The position numbers and the translations under genes are program-made. 64,000 nucleotides of DNA, taken from positions 54,359,550-54,423,549 of the forward strand of contig NC_030817.1 of assembly GCF_001704415.2 (NCBI RefSeq), read 5' to 3'. The notes beneath the pieces were generated by a model. The model was not told where the DNA came from, did not search any database, and was given only the letters and a program-made list of their open reading frames with translations. Each line of letters starts with the position of its first letter. Within the stretch, counting starts at the first letter, position 1. Shown piece after piece: positions 43,964 to 54,902 of the stretch. The stretch is from Capra hircus. Lineage: Eukaryota; Chordata; Mammalia; Artiodactyla; Bovidae.

Positions 43964-43988
43964 GAGCGACTGAACGGAACTGAACTGA
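43964..43988 (+). mobile_element. 25-bp BovB 3'-tip insertion with 9-bp TSD
   Basis: Only 'gagcgactgaac' plus 'gaactgaactga'-type tail units remain, the last bases of a BovB. The repeat 'actgatcct' lies exactly at 43955-43963 and 43989-43997, so the small piece looks like a true, extremely 5'-truncated retrotransposition event. Confidence 0.75.
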
Positions 43989-43997
43989 ACTGATCCT

Positions 43998-44439
43998 ATT
44001 TTTATTGAACAATTTTGATTTTTTGCTTATCACGGATTTTTTTACATAAATTTCGATTTTTAAAATGTGGTATTGAAATATGATCTCTCTTGATCACTGA
44101 GATTTCTGAGCCCGCTGAAATTCTGTGCCCTAGGCGAGTGCCTCCCTCACCTCCCCAGCCTGGGTCCTGCCTGTCTCCACGTTACATCATTCATGGGGTG
44201 TACTGGCCCCTGACCCTGTCTCTGCTTCCTCCTTGGCAAGCCCAGTTTACAGTCTACTGCCTTGTTTTTCTAAGCCCTGTTCAGTTAATCCGTACTGAAT
44301 GTTAATTGCTGAAAAAGGGTTTATTCTCCTATTAGAAATCAAAGGTTGAACAAAAGTACCCTAATAATGAAATATCCACAGCCAAAAGGAAAAGCCTCTC
44401 AAGGTGGATTCTTAATCTTTTAGTTAAGAAATACTTATT
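43998..44439. other. Unclassified, no gene seen
   Basis: A 71-residue frame at 44090-44305 has no domain. Part of this stretch may be an old unassigned repeat. Confidence 0.35.
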
Positions 44440-44560
44440 AAATATCCAATGGCTGCATGTCTTGAGCTGGCACTGAGAATATATAGATGAAGAGACGCCG
44501 CCCCCACTCTGAAGAGCTCACAGCCTTGTGAGGAAGCCAGATAATTATTGGCGGACATGG
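44440..44560 (-). mobile_element. L2 3'-end remnant
   Basis: 'gatgaagagacgccgccccc' and 'gaagagctcacagccttgtg' followed by 'ccagataatta' resemble the complement of the L2 3' region. Confidence 0.5.
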
Positions 44561-44639
44561 ACGGAGCTCTTAGGTGTTGCCTTTGGAATCAGGAAAATCT
44601 TCACAGATGAAGAGCGCTTGAACTCTCAAAAAAATGTTA

Positions 44640-44860
44640 ACTGTGCTATTCTGATTCTGAGTCACACATGCTCACTGCAGAAAAATAAGAAAAGAGAAAA
44701 AAATTCAAAAAATTAAAATATTTGATCTTACATCCCAGGAATGACTATTGTTAACATTTAGGTTGACTTATTTCCAGTTTATATCTACGTATATAGATCT
44801 ATTTATATCTGCAATGGGTCAAATTATTTTGAACACAAATAAGATGTGTTCAAAACACAG
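44640..44860 (-). mobile_element. L1M 3'-region remnant
   Basis: 'gcagaaaaataagaaaagag', 'cttacatcccaggaatgact', 'attgttaacatttaggttga' and 'tatttccagtttatatctac' give the complement order of an old L1 3' end. Confidence 0.6.
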
Positions 44861-45369
44861 AACTTTTCAAAACTTACTGTGATTGTCTTCATCTTGTTCT
44901 GGAGTCCCATTCCAAGTGATGGAGTTCAAAAGAAAAAAAGCATTTCCACTTAAGTGGCTAAAATTTACAATAGTTTTTCTTTTCTAAATGTTCAGTCCAT
45001 TCAAAGTTTAAACTTCCCATCTGTATGTTTCTCAAATTGCAAGCATATTCCTCCACCTCCTCCTTCCACGGTACCAGGGCATAGGAGGCAGAGTGCCCGT
45101 CTTCTGGGTCTGCCTTGGCCTCCTGGGAAAGGACACATGTCCTTCTTGATGATTGGGAATCCTGCTCTGGGGTCCAATGAGTCTTTCCAGCCAGGTGTTC
45201 TGATGGTACCACTACTGGGAGTCAGGAATCTGATTGTTGCTCAGGTAGTCATGTCCCCACCCCTCATCCTGACCTCAAGCTTCTTCTGGCTCACTGGGTC
45301 CTGTCAGCACTCCTGCGTCCCCAGACCTGGGTATGAAGCAACTTCTCTGATACCACCTAATTTTATGGT
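44861..45369. other. Unique sequence, no gene seen
   Basis: A 165-residue plus-strand frame (44954-45451) overlaps a minus-strand frame and the L2 edge; no domain recognised. Confidence 0.35.
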
Positions 45370-46135
45370 GAGAGATGAGTCTGGGGATGTGGACATGGGC
45401 CAGATCACACCGGGTCTTCCATGGAAGGGCAGGAATCTGGATTTTACCTGAAATGCAACAGGAAGTCAATAGGTTTAAGCAGATGACTGATGTCCTACAG
45501 TTCTTGTTATTCACAGATCATGTTTATTGCTCTGCATGAATGGACTGGAAGGGGCAGAAGTGGAGGCAGGCTAACAGTAATCAAGGCCAGACATGACAGG
45601 CTAAACTTAGAGCCAAAGATTAGAGTCTGAACACCCACAAGCTAATGGGTTGGATGTGGGAGGAAAGAAAGGCGGTATTTAGGAGACTAAAGGACAGGGT
45701 ATACGGTTGTAGTACTGAGATGGAAGAACCTGGACTGGGGGCCTATTGGGATCGAAAGTTCTGTTTTGGATATAAGTTCCAGACATACTTGAGATCTCTA
45801 AGGGGAGATGCCAAGTGGGTAGTTGGGCGTATGAGCTCAGAAGAGGTGTTCAGTGTATTAGCACACAGTGGGCATTTAAACCCTTGGGAGTAAATTCAAT
45901 CACATGGTAACAAACTTTAGGAAAAGAAGAAGTTGCATTTAGCAGAGGCCCTGGGTAGGCTTAACATTTAGAGCTGCATCAGAAGAGGAAGAGATGGCAA
46001 AGGAGACTGCTGAGGAAGGAGTGGAAGGAAGGAGCAAAGTGGGGAGCAGTGGTCCCAAAACGAAGCAGGGAGGGTCCAAGGAGGATGAAGCAGTGGATGG
46101 TGCGATACTGCTGGGAGAGTGATGAAGGTAAGGCC
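45370..46135 (-). mobile_element. L2 LINE remnant, about 760 bp
   Basis: The plus strand is the complement of the L2 ORF2 end: 'ccagatcacaccgggtcttc', 'ggaatctggattttacctga', 'ttggatgtgggaggaaagaa', 'ggagatgccaagtgggtag', 'atttaaacccttgggagt' and 'ggcaaaggagactgctgag'. No frame survives. Confidence 0.6.
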
Positions 46136-46187
46136 CTTCTGGAAAGCATTGCCAACTTCCCCTGGCAGAGTCAGGGCTCATCTCCTT

Positions 46188-46452
46188 TGCTGCTGCTAAG
46201 TCACTTCAGTCGTGTCTGACAGTGCGATCCCATAGATGAAAGCCAACCAGGCTCCCCATCCTTGGGATTCTCCAGGCAAGAGTATTGGAGTGGGTTGCCA
46301 TTTCCTTCTCTGATGCATGAAAGTGAAAAGTGAAAGTGAAGTTGCTCAGCCGTGTCTGACTCTTAGTGACCCCATGGACTGCAGCCTTCCAGGCTCCTCT
46401 GCCCATGGGATTTTCCAGGCAAGAGTGCTGGAGTGGGGTGCCATCCCCTCTG
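46188..46452 (-). mobile_element. Bov-A2 SINE
   Basis: Plus strand starts 'tgctgctgctaagtcacttc', has two BovA monomers and the linker 'catgaaagtgaaaagtgaaa', and ends 'tggggtgccatcccc'. The first monomer has a short internal deletion. Confidence 0.94.
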
Positions 46453-47074
46453 CACCACCCCAATCTTGATTCTCTTTATACACTCATTATATTCAATTAC
46501 TGTCTTTGTTCATGTGCCTGCCACTCTCTCTAGTCTAAGAGTGATCCTAGTTCATTTCCTCCAGAGACAGCCTACGGTTTGGTCTTGTGTAAGTTCCCAG
46601 GAAATGTTAAGAGAATTAAGAAGATTGATCACCAGAAGTCAGGAGACCATGTTTGAAGAGATACTCAGGAAGATTATGATGGGCCATGACTCGTTTTGGC
46701 AAGAAACAAGCAGGCAGATATCTTTATAATAGACACAGGGATGCTGCTGGCAACCACAGCCCTGGGACTGGCTGCTCGGGGCTCCACTGGTGAAGCTCTT
46801 CTGAACAGCTGAGAAAAAGGATGGAGATGATGGGGGCAAAAGATGACAAAGCAGCGTCCACAGGAAGCCACCCTTTCCTCCTGAACATTGGAAAAGGCCA
46901 TCATTCACCTGTGATTTTGGCTTCACAATGCACGTGAATTATAACTTTGTTTTTAAACTAAGATGACTTCCTTGTGGACTTTTTTAAACACATGGTTAAA
47001 ACTTCTCTCAATTGTTGTATGATATTGTCCCAAATGTTCTTCCCACAGTCAATAGCCAGACACTTAAAACCAAA
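46453..47074. other. Unique sequence, no gene seen
   Basis: A 98-residue plus-strand frame (46433-46729) faces two minus-strand frames over the same bases; no domain recognised. Confidence 0.35.
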
Positions 47075-47083
47075 CTTCACTCT

Positions 47084-47284
47084 TGTTTAGTCGCTCAGTT
47101 GTAGCCAACTCTTTTGTGACCCCATGGAGCCCCGCCAGGCTCCTCCGTCCATGGGATTTTCCTGGCAAGAATACTGGAGTGGGTTTCCACTTCCTTTTCC
47201 AGGGGATCTTCCTGACCCAGGGATGGAACCTGTGTCTCCTGCAATGGCAAGTGAATTCTCTACCACTGAGCCAGCAAGAAAGCC
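47084..47284 (-). mobile_element. Bov-tA SINE with perfect 9-bp TSD
   Basis: Plus strand reads 'tgtttagtcgctcagttgta' to 'ccactgagccagcaagaaag'. 'cttcactct' lies at 47075-47083 and 47285-47293. Confidence 0.95.
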
Positions 47285-47429
47285 CTTCACTCTCCTACTG
47301 AATGTCCGCCCTGGCCGAGGCACTTAGAAGAAAGAAGAGGAAGAGACTGAAATTCATTAAGAGTTCGAGCCCATTGGGGTATATTCCTCCACTAACATAT
47401 CTCTTTTTGTATTTACCACCACCATCGGG

Positions 47430-47545
47430 GTTGGATTTTCATATCCATCTTAAAGAAGAGGAAATGAGGCTCAGGGAATTGTATATGTGGCCCAACATCA
47501 CACACTGGTGAGGGGTGGAGCTGGCAGTTGGTTATAGAACTGGAT
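47430..47545 (-). mobile_element. MIR SINE remnant
   Basis: Complement of MIR: 'aagaagaggaaatgaggctc', 'cccaacatcacacactggtg', 'ggagctggcagttgg'. Confidence 0.6.
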
Positions 47546-48379
47546 GGTAGCTATAGCCGTGACTATCTATCCAGGGCTCTTGGTGACCTGGCAGTGGTCC
47601 TCAGCTCCAGGGACAGCCACCTAATTGGGGAAATAGGAGGTGGCTCCCTTGGTGGGTCAGTTCTGCAGTGATCTGGGAGTCATCAGGAGTACAGTCAGCC
47701 TAGAGCCCACTTTTCCAGCCCTCCCCATGATCTGGTAAGTCCTTCTATATTAAATGTCGTTCTGTTTGAAATACACAGGGGATTTCAGTTTGCTGAACCA
47801 ACAGCGCAGTTTCCTATTCCGCCTCCTAACCTACCTCCAGCAAGGAGAAAAGAAACAAGCACTTCACGCTGAAACAATTCCCCTTTCATGTATCTGCTAA
47901 CCTAACTTCTTTTGGGCTCATGACCCAGGAACGGCTTCATTTGGAGTCATTCCCCTCAAAAAAACCATGAAGGGTATGGGGCTGGGTAATATATGCTGAT
48001 GTAAGGGTCAAACAGGAACTTGGAGATGAAGGTGAATAAGACAGCAAGCAATTCTGAGTGGGACATTCTGTACAGGCCTCCAAATTAAATGGAAACCGTG
48101 GGGATTAATGGAAGGTTCAGAGCAGGAATTGTGAAATGGCTTCTGGCAGCAGCCTCAGTGTGCTCTGCTCTGTCACGATGCCATAGTCTGGGATTTATGA
48201 ATTTTTCTTGTACTAGATTTATTTATTTTTTAAGCTATAGAATTCCAAAAGGCAAGACAAAGCAGAGTTCAAGGTTCTTTGAAAAAGTAGTAGGAGCGAG
48301 AAAGGGAAGGGCTCATGATGCATGGCACCTTGTAGGTGCGACGACTACAAAAGATGGGTTAATAATGTGCTTCCCATAA
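47546..48379. other. Unique sequence, no gene seen
   Basis: A 96-residue frame at 48089-48379 has no domain. No named repeat supported. Confidence 0.4.
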
Positions 48380-48610
48380 TCTGGCTACAAGCTTCCCTCC
48401 CCATCTTTTCTTCCATTATTGTCCTTTGTATATCTCCCCTGCCACTGACAACATCTCCTTGCTGTCTGACTCCTAATGTGAGCCTCCCTGTCCTCTCCCA
48501 CCTGGAATGGCTCCCTCCCTGCTTGCTCCCTATCTGCATGGTTCATACCTGGCAAAGCTTTAGTCAAATCCTACAATCTTTATGAAGTCACTGATTTTGG
48601 GGGGCTTCCC
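48380..48610 (+). mobile_element. Probable L2 fragment
   Basis: Pyrimidine-rich sense sequence such as 'cttgctgtctgactcctaat' and 'cacctggaatggctccctcc' with 'tcaaatcctacaatctttatg' fits a worn L2 ORF2 3' part. Tentative. Confidence 0.4.
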
Positions 48611-48769
48611 CCTAACAAGGGTCTCACTTTCTCTGAGTTGTCCAACCTCAGCATGGACATCCTCTAGACAGTTTCCTGCTGCTGAGTCATGAATCTAGGC
48701 TGAGTGATGCTTATCTTGCTGCTAAGATACCTGAGAGGGAAATCAGCTCACCTGGAGCATTTTTTTTTT

Positions 48770-49095
48770 TACCTGTTCAGAGCTTTACAGGGCTTAACTC
48801 CTTTAATCACCCTATCAACTCTCTGGAGGACACAAGAGTCCTTTGAGCTTAAGCAACTTTTCCAAGAGCACCTGGCCGATCTGGGAATCAGATTGGGTTT
48901 TTACTTACGTCTGTCTGACTCAGATCTTGGGGTGCCCACTACTTCATACGGCCTCTATTGACATTAAGATGCTTTTCACAACTAGCCAGGAAACCCCCTG
49001 TGGCCAGGAATCAAGCCCCTTCATACTGGTGTCCCACCTGTGCTTGGAAGCATCCTGTACAATAGTTGTTCAATAAATCTTATTTGGCTGATTCA
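48770..49095. mobile_element. MIR-like (minus) followed by L2 3'-end-like (plus) remnants
   Basis: 48775-48950 resembles the complement of MIR ('ggcttaactcctttaatcac', 'cctggccgatctgggaatca'). 48985-49095 ends 'agttgttcaataaatcttat' like an L2 3' end. Both are worn. Confidence 0.45.
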
Positions 49096-49394
49096 ATTGC
49101 CTTATAGGTACACAGTATTTTAACCTTTTTAAAGTATGTTTATATTTGGTAATGTCTTCCCCGTGATAGGGATGCTGATTAAAAACTCATTAAACATTAA
49201 AATACAAACCCAGAAACAAAAACTAAAGGTAAATGATTTGCCCAAAGCCACATAATAACAAATCCTGGCCTCTAATACCTAAATTAGTTCTTCTGTTGAA
49301 GTACCAGCACAAATAATGTAATGAAATATTTCTGAGACAATTGGGAAATTTAACTATTGATTGTCTGCTTGATGATATTAAGGAATTGCATTTG

Positions 49395-49870
49395 TTTCCT
49401 CTTTCTGCAGCAGGAAATTTTCACGAACTTAGTGGCTTACCACAAACTTACGATCTTTCATGTCTTGTAAATCAGAAATCTGAAATGGCTTTCCTTGGGC
49501 AAAATCAAGGGGTCAGTGGGGCTGTGTTCCTTTTGGAGATTCTAGGAAAGAATCTAGCTTCAAGAGGCCACCTGCATGTCTTGGCTCATGTCCCCTTCCT
49601 CCACCTCCAAAGCCAGCAGTGTAGCATCTTCAAAGCTCACTCTGCTTTCCACTGCCATCACCCACTCTGACACTTCTGCCTCCCTCTTATATTTATCCCG
49701 TTGACTCCACTCAACTAACCTGGATAATTAAGGACACTCTCCCCATTGCTAGAGCATTAACTCCGTCACACCTGCAAAGTTCCCTTCACCATGCAAGGTA
49801 ACATAGACACGGATTCTGCAAATTAAGCCATGGATATCTTTTGGGGAACCATTATTCATCTCACTACAGA
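49395..49870 (-). mobile_element. Old LTR-like repeat
   Basis: 'cgaacttagtggcttaccac', 'gtaaatcagaaatctgaaat', 'ggggctgtgttccttttgga', 'cttggctcatgtccccttcc', 'actctgacacttctgcctcc' and a final 'ggaaccattattcatctcac' follow a well-known mammalian LTR-like pattern in reverse orientation. The family name is not assigned. Confidence 0.55.
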
Positions 49871-49984
49871 AATTACTGATAATTTTGATAAATATAATAA
49901 TGATATAGTAATTATGCTTTTTATATGTTCTCATTTGTTGCAGGTGCTTACTAAAATATTAATGGGTAAAGCAGCATGGTGTCT

Positions 49985-50180
49985 GATATATATATTTTTT
50001 AATTCAAGAAAAATAAGTGGATGCATATGGAGGGAAAATGAATAAGATTGGCTAAGTGTTTGATGATTATTTGATAGTCATTGAAGCTGGGTATGAGGTA
50101 CATGGGGGTATGTTTTACTAATTTTTTCTACTTTTGTGTATGTTTGAGATTTTCCACAATATCTTTTTAAACTATAGATA
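49985..50180 (+). mobile_element. L1M 3' end
   Basis: 'attgaagctgggtatgaggt', 'acatgggggtatgttttact', 'ctacttttgtgtatgtttga' and 'gattttccacaatatctttt' are characteristic of old L1 3' termini, in sense. Confidence 0.65.
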
Positions 50181-50184
50181 TTGA

Positions 50185-50900
50185 AGTGTTCTGCGTGTCA
50201 TTCTCTAACACCATTCTCCTCCCTTCCTCTCCAAAGGTAAGCCATGGTGAATTTGGTGTTTTCATTCTCTTTCATAGTTTTACTACACATACGTGTCTTA
50301 AACAATATATAGAACTGGTTTGCACATTTTTCCCCAAATTTGTATATTGCACATTTCAACAGAGTTTTTGAGATTTATTCATGTTGATACATGGATAATT
50401 CATTCTTTTTCAGTATTTTAAAGCATTCAACAGTATGGCTATGTCTAAATTTATCTCTTATGTTGATGTGTATTAAAGTTGTTTTCAATCTTTAGTTACC
50501 ACAAACAATGCTGCAGTAGGCCTTCTTATAAATATCTCCCTGTGCACATGTGTGAAATTCCCTCTAGGATGCTAAGTAGTGAAATTGCCAGTTTTCTGGA
50601 TCTATGCATCTTTATCTTCACTTGATCTTGCTAAATATTTAATCATGGGGTGGTGCCAATTTGTACTCTTCAGCAATAGATGAGATTCCCCATTTCTATT
50701 CACATCTTTACCCACACTTAGCATTTTAAGATTTTGAAAATTTTGCCAACCAAAGAGATGTGAAATAGAATTCACTGTTTCAGTCTGCAAGTCCCGGATA
50801 ACTAGTGAAGCTGAGCATCGTTTTCATCTGTTTAGTACTTGTCATTTTGCTCTTTTGTTAGTTTTTCCTAAAACTGTGTCCAGTCTAAAGTTTATCTCAT
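50185..50900 (-). mobile_element. L1M 3'-region remnant, about 700 bp
   Basis: Complement order of an old L1: 'gagatttattcatgttgata', 'taccacaaacaatgctgcag', 'ggatgctaagtagtgaaatt', 'cacatctttacccacactta', 'ttgccaaccaaagagatgtg', 'ctagtgaagctgagcatcg'. It meets the sense L1M to its left tail to tail. Confidence 0.75.
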
Positions 50901-51101
50901 TATTAAGTTTTTAGTTTTAATATTATTTTCATTTCCAAGAATATATTTTCTCTTTATTTCTGCTTTCTCTTTGGGCATCCAAAACATTCTTTCTTTGAAT
51001 GGATGCTTAGCCCTTCTTGGTTGATTTTCTGCATCTCATATTTTTCCCTTTCTCTTTTTCTACACTTTGTATTTCTTGCTCCATGTTTAGAAAAATTCCT
51101 C
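50901..51101. other. Unclassified T-rich spacer
   Basis: May be the edge of the preceding L1M. No gene seen. Confidence 0.3.
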
Positions 51102-51111
51102 CATGTTTTTT

Positions 51112-52057
51112 CAGTCAGTTCAGTTCAGTCACTCAGTCATGTCCAGCTCTTTGCAACCCCATGGACTGCAGTATATCAGGCTTTTCGGTCCATCACCATC
51201 TCCCGGAGTTCATTCAAACTCATGTCCATCGAGTTGGTGATGCCATCCAGCCATCTCATCCTCTGTCGTCCCCTTCTCCTCCTGCCCTCAATCCCTTCCA
51301 CCATCAGAGTCTTTTCCAATGAGTCAACTATTTGCATGAGGTGGCCAAAGTACTGGAGTTTCAGCTTTAGCATCAGTCCTTCCAAAGAACACCCAGGGCT
51401 GATCTCCTTTAGAATGGACTGGTTGGATCTCCTTGCAGTCCAAGGGACTCTCAAGAGTCTTTTCCAACACCACAGTTCAAAAGCATCAATTCTTCAGTGC
51501 TCAGCTTTCTTCACAGTCCAATTCTCACATCCATACATGACCACAGGAAAAACCATAGCCTTGACTAGACAGACCTTTGTTGGCAAAGTAATGTCTCTGC
51601 TTTTGAATATACTATCTAGGTTGGTCATAACTTTTCTTCCAAGGACTAAGCGTCTTTCAATTTCATGGCTGCAGTCACCATCTGCAGTGATTTTGGAGCC
51701 CCCAAAAATAAAGTCTGACACTGTTTCCGCTGTTTCCCCATCTATTTCCCATGAAGTGATGGGACTGAATGCCATGATCTTAGTTTTCTGAATGTTGAGC
51801 TTTAAGCCAACTTTTTCACTCTCCTCTTTGACTTTCATCAAGAGGCTTTTTAGTTCCTCTTCACTTTCTGCCATAAGAGTGGTGTCATCTGCATATCTGA
51901 GGTGATTGATATTTCTGCCAGCAATCTTGATTCCAGCTTGTGCTTCTTCCAGCCCAGCGTTTCTCATGATGTACTCTGCATATCAGCTTTCTTTATAGTC
52001 CAACTCTCACATCCATATATGACTACTGGAAAAACCAAAGCTTTGACTAGACGGGTT
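51112..52057 (-). mobile_element. 5'-truncated BovB LINE with rearranged 5' end, one 10-bp TSD
   Basis: The main part (51112-51981) is the 3' portion of BovB on the minus strand: the RT core with 'LRYADDTTLMAESEEE' (frame 51967-51494) and the C-terminal end. At its 5' side, 51982-52057 holds about 72 bp from a more downstream part of BovB in the same orientation, a diverged second copy of 51506-51578. 'catgtttttt' at 51102-51111 and 52058-52067 encloses both parts. Confidence 0.93.
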
Positions 52058-52067
52058 CATGTTTTTT

Positions 52068-52739
52068 AGTGACTTCCAAATGAATTTACTGGCAAGCAAA
52101 TACATATATTTTTTCTTTCCATGAATTCTTTCTTGTTCTTTGACTGCTTCTTTTCATGGTGGCCTATTATTGCTATATAGGGAAAATATGCTCTTAAATC
52201 TCTCCAAGGACACTAGTAAGAATTTTTTTAAAGCTTGCTTCACTTCCTGAATTCTTTTACCCCCTAGGTATTGGATGTGTATGTCCATCTTCTTGCTATT
52301 GGGCTGTCTCAGCTGTCTGGTGGTCCTTGGTCATCCTACCATATTTATGAATGAAAAATCATGTTGAGCATTAGACCCAAGGGAGCAGTCAACACAGAAT
52401 TGTTGGGACCGGCTTCCTCTCTAGTTCTCTGTCCTCAGTGGGAATTCTGTGTATTGCCTCCTATCCCAGAGCCCCTCTGGGGCTCTGCACAAAGAACAGC
52501 CCTCTCCCCTTCCCTTATTACATTCTTTCTGACTTGAGTCTCCCTTCTCCCTGGTTTATTAGTTAACATGATTCCACCTCCATTACTGTCCTCTAGAAAA
52601 TCATCAAAATCTCTATGGATAAATCAACCCTCTTCCCATTCTCAACACTTGAAAAGTGTGCTGCATTCTATGATTCCTAAGCCTGATGGGATTTAGGAAG
52701 AGAAGTGGGTGAGGGGCTGCACTCAGTCCATCATCTTGA
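52068..52739. other. Unique sequence, no gene seen
   Basis: No open frame or repeat assigned. Confidence 0.4.
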
Positions 52740-52960
52740 AGCAGATGAGAAAAATCAGTCTGAGAAAATCACTTTGGCTACTGTGTGGAAAGGGCTTGGA
52801 TGAGGGCAGAAAGAAGCTGGAAAGAAGAGTTCAGTTAGGTCTACTTGTTTTAAGAGCAAGACAAGGGGACCAGGTCAGAACTGAGTGAGAGGGAAAAAGA
52901 AAGAAAGAAGTAGAAAGATGAGGATGTATTTTGAAGATAGGGCTGACCAAAGTCTTTTTT
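52740..52960 (-). mobile_element. L2 LINE remnant
   Basis: 'gaaaatcactttggctactg' with 'gtgtggaaagggcttgg', and later 'gatgtattttgaagatagg' followed by 'gctgacc', match the complement of L2 ORF2. Confidence 0.6.
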
Positions 52961-53034
52961 CCCTTCTTATGAACATTTCTGGACTTGTATGAGATCTTGG
53001 GCTAAGGGTGTCTCTGATGATGAATCTGGGGAAG

Positions 53035-53180
53035 CAGCATGGGAATAGAGCACTGGGCTGGGACAAAGATAGGCCTGAATTTGAATTATATGAGTGATGT
53101 TTATAGCCTACCTCACAGTCTCAGTGTTCTCATCTATAAAATGGGCCTTCTAATACCTACTGCTGTTAGTGAGGCAACAG
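53035..53180 (+). mobile_element. MIR SINE
   Basis: Sense MIR: 'gcactgggctgggacaaaga', 'gtgttctcatctataaaatg' and 'ccttctaatacctactgctg'. Confidence 0.65.
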
Positions 53181-54618
53181 AATTCCCTTGGACCACCCTG
53201 GAAAATACAAGCAGATTAGCCTGGAAGTGGAAAATCTATCAGAATCAGGTCCTGAATTGCTCCACTCCTTTCTAATGGCCCAAATGACTTCTCTTGCCAA
53301 GCATTTCCATTGCTGTGTGTCTCTTGCAGCTCAGTTTTATGAATGCCAGTTTGAGGAAGGGGACAGTCAGCTCATTATCACCATGCCAACTGGAGAAAGC
53401 CCTTCACACCAGGTCACTGGGTGGTGCCACTGACTGAGCGGCTGGGCTCAGGTCACATGACCACCTTCTTCAGTCAGGGGCCACCTCTGCAAAGGGCAGC
53501 ATAGCCCTGCTTGCCTGGCCAGGGAGGGCTCCATGTGTGAAGATACAGAGGGGCCTGGGGAGGCACAAGAACCAGGACTAATACGTCAACACTTTATCTA
53601 TTACAGTTGATGCGACTAGCAAATAAAGCAAGACACGTAAAATACATAGGGAGCAACATTTTCAGATGAACTCCACCTCATTAAAACAAAAACAAAAACA
53701 CCCACTTGCATTATACAAAAACTTGTTCAAAAACTGGTAGACTCCCTAGCCTCCCATATTAGCAGACGTCCTAATTAACAAAAATAAGCCTAATTGTGGA
53801 AGTGAAGTTGGCCTTGAAACACATCTGGAAATAAAAACTAGAGAAACAAAGGAGCCTAGGAATTTGGGGGAATCACTGCGTTTCCTTGGGTTTGTTTCTT
53901 TGTGAGAATTTCTATTGTAGATATAGTGAATTGAATTAATTAGGCTTCATATGAGCTTTCTTTTCTTTATTTTTCTTGAAACCCCAAGCCAAAATATGAT
54001 TTATATTTTCAGGTCCATGACTGTTCAGTATCTATTTCTAAATCTGCCAGGTTAAAAATGTATACGAAAACGGAAACTGTAATACTGTCATTTAATTAAT
54101 AAAGGCACGATTCTCAGCTTTTCCACCATATGCATTCTTTTGTTCGTGTAAGTGCTATTTTCTGTGCTCCTTTTAACTTTTAATAAGCTTCCTTTCTGTA
54201 GAGTGTGGATAATGTTGTGAAAAAGTAGCTAAAACATATTTTCAAATGGAAAACAACCCTTAACTGAAAAAATGGTCCAAAGGAAGAGGGAACAAAGGGA
54301 GCTTCCATGATACATGCACAAAAATTTGACAGTCCTTCTGCCTTGCTGCATATCTGACAGGAAGAGGGGGAAGAGAAGCAGGTCTCCCTGTTTTTGACTT
54401 CACATCTGGTTACTCAGTTCTTTCAACACTGTGTTATTAATGCTTGTACTTTGGTGGGATGTTAGATGTGTGCAGGAGAGAAAGCACAGACTAGGGGTCT
54501 GGAGGCCAGGAACTAGGCATCACCACTGCTGTTACCCAGCTGGGGAAGCTGGGGAGGGTATTTCCCCCTCATCCTTCAACTCATCATCTGAGGAATAAAG
54601 AGAATTTTGGACTAGGCT
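53181..54618. other. Unique sequence, no gene seen
   Basis: About 1.4 kb with no substantial open frame except 53188-53433 (81 residues, no domain). A short (AAAAC)n run lies at 53683-53701. Confidence 0.4.
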
Positions 54619-54627
54619 AGGGCTACC

Positions 54628-54893
54628 CATGGAGAAGGCAATGGCCTTCTTGCCTGGAAAATCCAATGGATGGAGGAGCCTGGTGGGCTACAGTCCATGC
54701 ATGGGGTCACTAAGAGTCGGACACGACTAAGCGACTTCACTTTCACTTTTCACTTTCATGCATTGGAGAAGGAAATGGCAACCTACTCCAGTGTTCTTGC
54801 CTGGAGAATCCCAGGGACAGGGGAGCCTAGTGGACTGCCATCTACGGGGTCGCACAGAGTCGGACAAGGCTGAAGTGATTTAGCAGCAGCTGC
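54628..54893 (+). mobile_element. Bov-A2 SINE with 9-bp TSD
   Basis: Sense dimer: 'ggagaaggcaatgg', first BovA monomer with a short internal gap, linker 'cttttcactttcatgcattg', second monomer, end 'gatttagcagcagctgc'. 'agggctacc' at 54619-54627 and 54894-54902 is the TSD. This is the only Bov-A2 here in plus orientation. Confidence 0.95.
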
Positions 54894-54902
54894 AGGGCTA
54901 CC

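Noticed and set aside
44954..45451. 165-residue open frame on the plus strand
   Set aside because: No domain recognised; overlaps a minus-strand frame and runs into an L2 remnant.
51003..51791. 262-residue open frame on the plus strand
   Set aside because: It is the antisense reading of the BovB ORF2 region; the real BovB frames are on the minus strand.
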